A stretch of DNA of 61,975 bases from an uncultured Lachnospiraceae bacterium (GTDB lineage: Bacteria > Bacillota > Clostridia > Lachnospirales > Lachnospiraceae). Numbering within the stretch: position 1 is the first letter of the stretch; each line of letters opens with the position of its first letter. Positions 59,758-61,975 of this stretch are shown here, in pieces. Location of the stretch: NCBI GenBank assembly GCA_910577175.1, contig CAJTLU010000006.1, positions 122,165 through 184,139 on the forward strand, given 5' to 3'. The translations under genes and the position numbers were made by a program. The notes beneath the pieces are model-generated. The model was not told the DNA's origin and did no database searches. It saw only the letters and a list, made by a program, of their open reading frames with translations.

Positions 59758-60645
59758 TTATTTTAAACGGTTTATCATATCAATAAGCCGTTCCAATTCT
59801 TCCAAAGAATAATATTCTATTTCAATTTTTCCCTTATCCTTTGTCTTCTTTTTGATTTCCACCTTAGTCCCTAAAATATCTTTCATACGGTTTTCAACAT
59901 CACGGTAAATGAGCTTGTCCTCCTGTGACGTCTTTTCCGTCTTTGGCTTTTCCTGCTTCTCTCTTTCTGCAAGAGTACGTTTTACGAGACTTTCCGTTTC
60001 ACGCACACTCAGCTTTTCATCAAAAACGCGCATTGCCAAAAGGTGCTGTTCCTCTTTGTCTGTAATTGAAAGAAGGGCACGTGCATGTCCGCCGGTAAGC
60101 ATATTATCAATCAACATCTGCTGTACCCTCTCATCCAGCTTCAATAGCCGCATCGAATTTGTTATTGTAACACGGTTCTTTGCTACCTTTTCCGCCAGCT
60201 CATCCTGCTTCAAATGATACTCCTGAATCAGACGACTATATGCCTGCGCTTCTTCAATCGGATTCAAATCCTCACGCTGGATATTTTCAATTAACGCAAC
60301 CGCAAAGACATCCTCCGGTGCAAACTCCTTTATAATCACCGGAGCCTCCAGCAATCCTGCCTTTCTTGCTGCTCTCCATCTTCTTTCACCCGCAATAATC
60401 TCATACCGCTTTTCCTTTTTCTGAACTACAATCGGCTGGATAATTCCGTATTGCTTAATGGAATCCGCAAGCTCCTGTAATGCATCTTCATCAAAATTTC
60501 TGCGTGGCTGTGTTCTATTTGGCTCAATTTCCGAAAGGCGAAGAAATGTTTCACGTGAAACATTCTTTTCCTCGGTAACAGTTTCTTCTATTCCAAACAT
60601 TCCTTCCAGACCATTTCCCAATGCCGACTTTCTCTTTCCTGCCAT
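59758..60645 (-). CDS. parB: Chromosome partitioning protein ParB (Spo0J)
   Basis: 295 residues. ParB N-terminal CTPase domain (SEIEPNRTQPRRNFDEDALQELADSI, AGERRWRAA), HTH region (ALIENIQREDLNPIEEAQAYSRLI, KNRVTITNSMRLL) and a basic C-terminus. Binds parS and spreads to organise the origin region. A perfect parS lies inside its own gene (60547-60562, residues NVSRETF). Site AGGAGG. Follows parA by 12 bases. Confidence 0.97.
   Translation of the reverse strand: MAGKRKSALGNGLEGMFGIEETVTEEKNVSRETFLRLSEIEPNRTQPRRNFDEDALQELADSIKQYGIIQPIVVQKKEKRYEIIAGERRWRAARKAGLLEAPVIIKEFAPEDVFAVALIENIQREDLNPIEEAQAYSRLIQEYHLKQDELAEKVAKNRVTITNSMRLLKLDERVQQMLIDNMLTGGHARALLSITDKEEQHLLAMRVFDEKLSVRETESLVKRTLAEREKQEKPKTEKTSQEDKLIYRDVENRMKDILGTKVEIKKKTKDKGKIEIEYYSLEELERLIDMINRLK
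60547..60562. promoter_or_regulatory. parS centromere-like site
   Basis: TGTTTCACGTGAAACA, a perfect palindromic match to the ParB-binding consensus TGTTNCACGTGAAACA, inside parB. Confidence 0.95.
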
Positions 60646-60657
60646 ATCCGTTCCTCC

Positions 60658-61440
60658 TTAATATTGATACCATTCCCGTACATCACGTTCAATTACTTCC
60701 TCTGCAAGTGCACGATACCCTTCTGCACCGTTACACTTTGAGTCATACAAAATAATCGGCAACCCATGGCTCGGAGCCTCTGCAAGCTTTACATTACGCG
60801 GAATAATCGACTTGTAAATGTTTTCCTTTAAGTTTTTCCTTACATTTTCCACTACCTGAAGAGAAAGATTCGTACGTGAATCAAACATTGTAAAAACAAC
60901 TCCTTCCATTTCAAGCGATGGATTCAATCTTTTCTTTACGAGGTCAATGGTATGTACTAACTGGGACAGTCCCTCCAGTGCATAATATTCGCACTGTATC
61001 GGAACAAGTACCGTGTCAGCCGTTGTCATCGCATTGATTGTTAATGTATTCAAAGAGGGTGGACAATCTATTACAATATAATCATATTCTTCTCTTATTT
61101 TATCAACATGCCCTTTCAAAATATATTCTTTCTTCTCCAGACCAATCAATTCAATTTCTGCAGCGGCAAGGTCAACATTCGAAGGAACTACTTTAACGCC
61201 ACTCATTACACTTTTCATAATGCACTCGTCCAGTTCACTTTCCCCGATAATCAAATCATACATCGTCTTTTTGCATTTCTTTTTATTTATACCAAGACCG
61301 CTCGTCATATTTCCCTGTGGGTCAATATCAACTGCTAACACCTTTTTTCCCTTTTCGGCAAGACAAGCGGCAAGATTGATTGCCGTAGTTGTTTTACCTA
61401 CACCGCCTTTTTGATTTGCAATAGCAATTGCTCGTCCCAT
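60658..61440 (-). CDS. parA: Chromosome partitioning ATPase ParA (Soj)
   Basis: 260 residues. Deviant Walker A KGGVGKTTTAINLA with signature lysine, VDIDPQGN, Walker B YDYIVIDCPPS. Works with ParB on origin segregation. Start ATG 61440 with AGAGAGG. No rsmG, mnmG or yidC is visible upstream; the usual origin cluster would lie off the right edge or has been rearranged. Confidence 0.97.
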   Translation of the reverse strand: MGRAIAIANQKGGVGKTTTAINLAACLAEKGKKVLAVDIDPQGNMTSGLGINKKKCKKTMYDLIIGESELDECIMKSVMSGVKVVPSNVDLAAAEIELIGLEKKEYILKGHVDKIREEYDYIVIDCPPSLNTLTINAMTTADTVLVPIQCEYYALEGLSQLVHTIDLVKKRLNPSLEMEGVVFTMFDSRTNLSLQVVENVRKNLKENIYKSIIPRNVKLAEAPSHGLPIILYDSKCNGAEGYRALAEEVIERDVREWYQY

Positions 61441-61470
61441 ATATCTACCTCTCTAAACATTATTCTGCAA

Positions 61471-61779
61471 TTAGAAATTGTATCGCGGATAGTTCCGATA
61501 CTTTTCTGGTATTTCATAATTATAGCAGCCAAGTCCCCTGACAAGCATGGATGGCTGATCTGGAAATACCCATTCATTAAGATACTCAATAAAATCAGGT
61601 GCTCCATATCTCACAATTTCAATTCCATTCGAAATCTCATGGTACCGTTTTGCATGGGGGCTTTTCCAAAGCCAGTCAGCCGCAAACTCCCAGCAGTATT
61701 TATCCAGATTATCTGCAACTTCATCAGGCACTAAATAAATTGTTGCTTCACTATCGTGGCTCAAAATCACTTCTTTCAT
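61471..61779 (-). CDS. Hypothetical protein, 102 residues
   Basis: The sequence MKEVILSHDSEATIYLVPDE...RYNF is mixed alpha/beta, rich in aromatic residues (YCWEFAADWLWKS, FIEYLNEWVFPD). No family recognised. No clear ribosome binding site is visible beyond AAGT-type sequence. It sits between parA and the repeats at the edge and is transcribed in the same direction. Confidence 0.5.
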   Translation of the reverse strand: MKEVILSHDSEATIYLVPDEVADNLDKYCWEFAADWLWKSPHAKRYHEISNGIEIVRYGAPDFIEYLNEWVFPDQPSMLVRGLGCYNYEIPEKYRNYPRYNF

Positions 61780-61794
61780 AATCTACCCCATATT

Positions 61795-61975
61795 AGCAAA
61801 TATGCTTTGCTTAAGTATTCGCGTGAAGGCAACTAAAAGAAAAACTTCGTTTTTCTTTTAGCCCGCTGGCGCGTTCGCCTTGAGGAAAGAACTCTCCCAG
61901 CAAATATGCTTTGCTTAAGTTATTCGCGTGAAGGCAACTAAAAGAAAAACTTCGTTTTTCTTTTAGCCCGCTGGC
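61795..61975. repeat. Direct repeats of about 105 bp at the right edge
   Basis: The ~76-base block from AGCAAATATGCTTTGCTTAAG to ...GCCCGCTGGC occurs at 61795-61870 and again at 61899-61975 (one base inserted), separated by 28 bases. Each copy holds a perfect 13-bp hairpin CTAAAAGAAAAAC-TTC-GTTTTTCTTTTAG. It may continue beyond the window. Confidence 0.85.

Noticed and set aside
61795..61975. CRISPR array at the right edge
   Set aside because: Only two copies of a 76-base unit with an internal hairpin are seen, with a single 28-base spacer. The unit is much longer than CRISPR repeats and no cas genes are present.

Overview
The window looks like chromosomal DNA from a motile, Gram-positive, anaerobic member of the Lachnospiraceae (Clostridia). 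This rests on gene content and protein style: flagellin/FliS next to a DUF6240-like protein, a Firmicutes-type Tad/Flp pilus locus with an FHA protein, DUF3881, DUF4446 and DUF2508 (YaaL) proteins, a SAM-I riboswitch on metK, an ATP-type PEP carboxykinase, lipoprotein-anchored ABC binding proteins, and strong AGGAGG ribosome binding sites with TTGACA-17-TATAAT promoters. The species is not identified. A perfect parS site inside parB and the parA-parB pair at the right end suggest that the replication origin lies close by to the right. Almost all genes run leftwards (minus strand), which would be co-directional with replication. The plus-strand genes are the YaaL-like gene, the DUF885 lipoprotein gene and pckA.

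Layout from left to right. 1-2.0 kb: a truncated coiled-coil membrane protein, translationally coupled to a fusion of an ECF-transporter S-like membrane domain with a DUF1893 domain. 2.3-3.8 kb: metK behind a SAM-I riboswitch. 4.2-7.3 kb: an ABC-2 exporter (ATPase and two permeases) preceded by a promoter, two short leader ORFs and a hairpin terminator, which looks like an attenuator. 7.4-9.5 kb: HIT protein, a flavodoxin-like/SCP2 fusion and a rhomboid protease. 9.6-16.4 kb: an oligopeptide ABC operon oppABCDF whose OppC carries an inserted seven-repeat RCC1-like propeller. 16.5-26.6 kb: a complete Tad/Flp pilus operon (tadZ, tadA, tadB, tadC, flp, DUF5702, TadE-like, prepilin peptidase, TadE-like, FHA) with its promoter and terminator. 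27-32.5 kb: a maltodextrin-type module (malQ, binding protein, MalF, MalG). 32.7-39.8 kb: a flagellar group (a large DUF6240-like protein with a FliK-like C-terminus, flagellin, FliS, a small membrane protein and a PPC-domain protein). 39.9-46.6 kb: a DUF885 metalloprotease-like lipoprotein and two secreted modular surface proteins with Ig-like and carbohydrate-binding-like modules. 47-48.6 kb: pckA. 48.7-56.5 kb: an orphan sugar-binding lipoprotein coupled to a very large hybrid histidine kinase, then a chemotaxis receptor. 56.9 kb: tRNA-Arg(CCT). 57-61.8 kb: DUF3881, HD-GYP, DUF4446, ParB, ParA and a small unknown protein, followed by a long direct repeat at the window edge.

A family of about 145-bp inverted-repeat elements (at least six full or partial copies) is scattered between genes. 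One copy supplies the end of a pilus gene. The most novel-looking item is the OppC-RCC1 propeller insertion. The exporter leader/attenuator, the orphan binding protein-hybrid kinase pair, and the repeated motif upstream of the pilus promoter also deserve follow-up. All family names are from recognition of the translated sequences. No database search was run.
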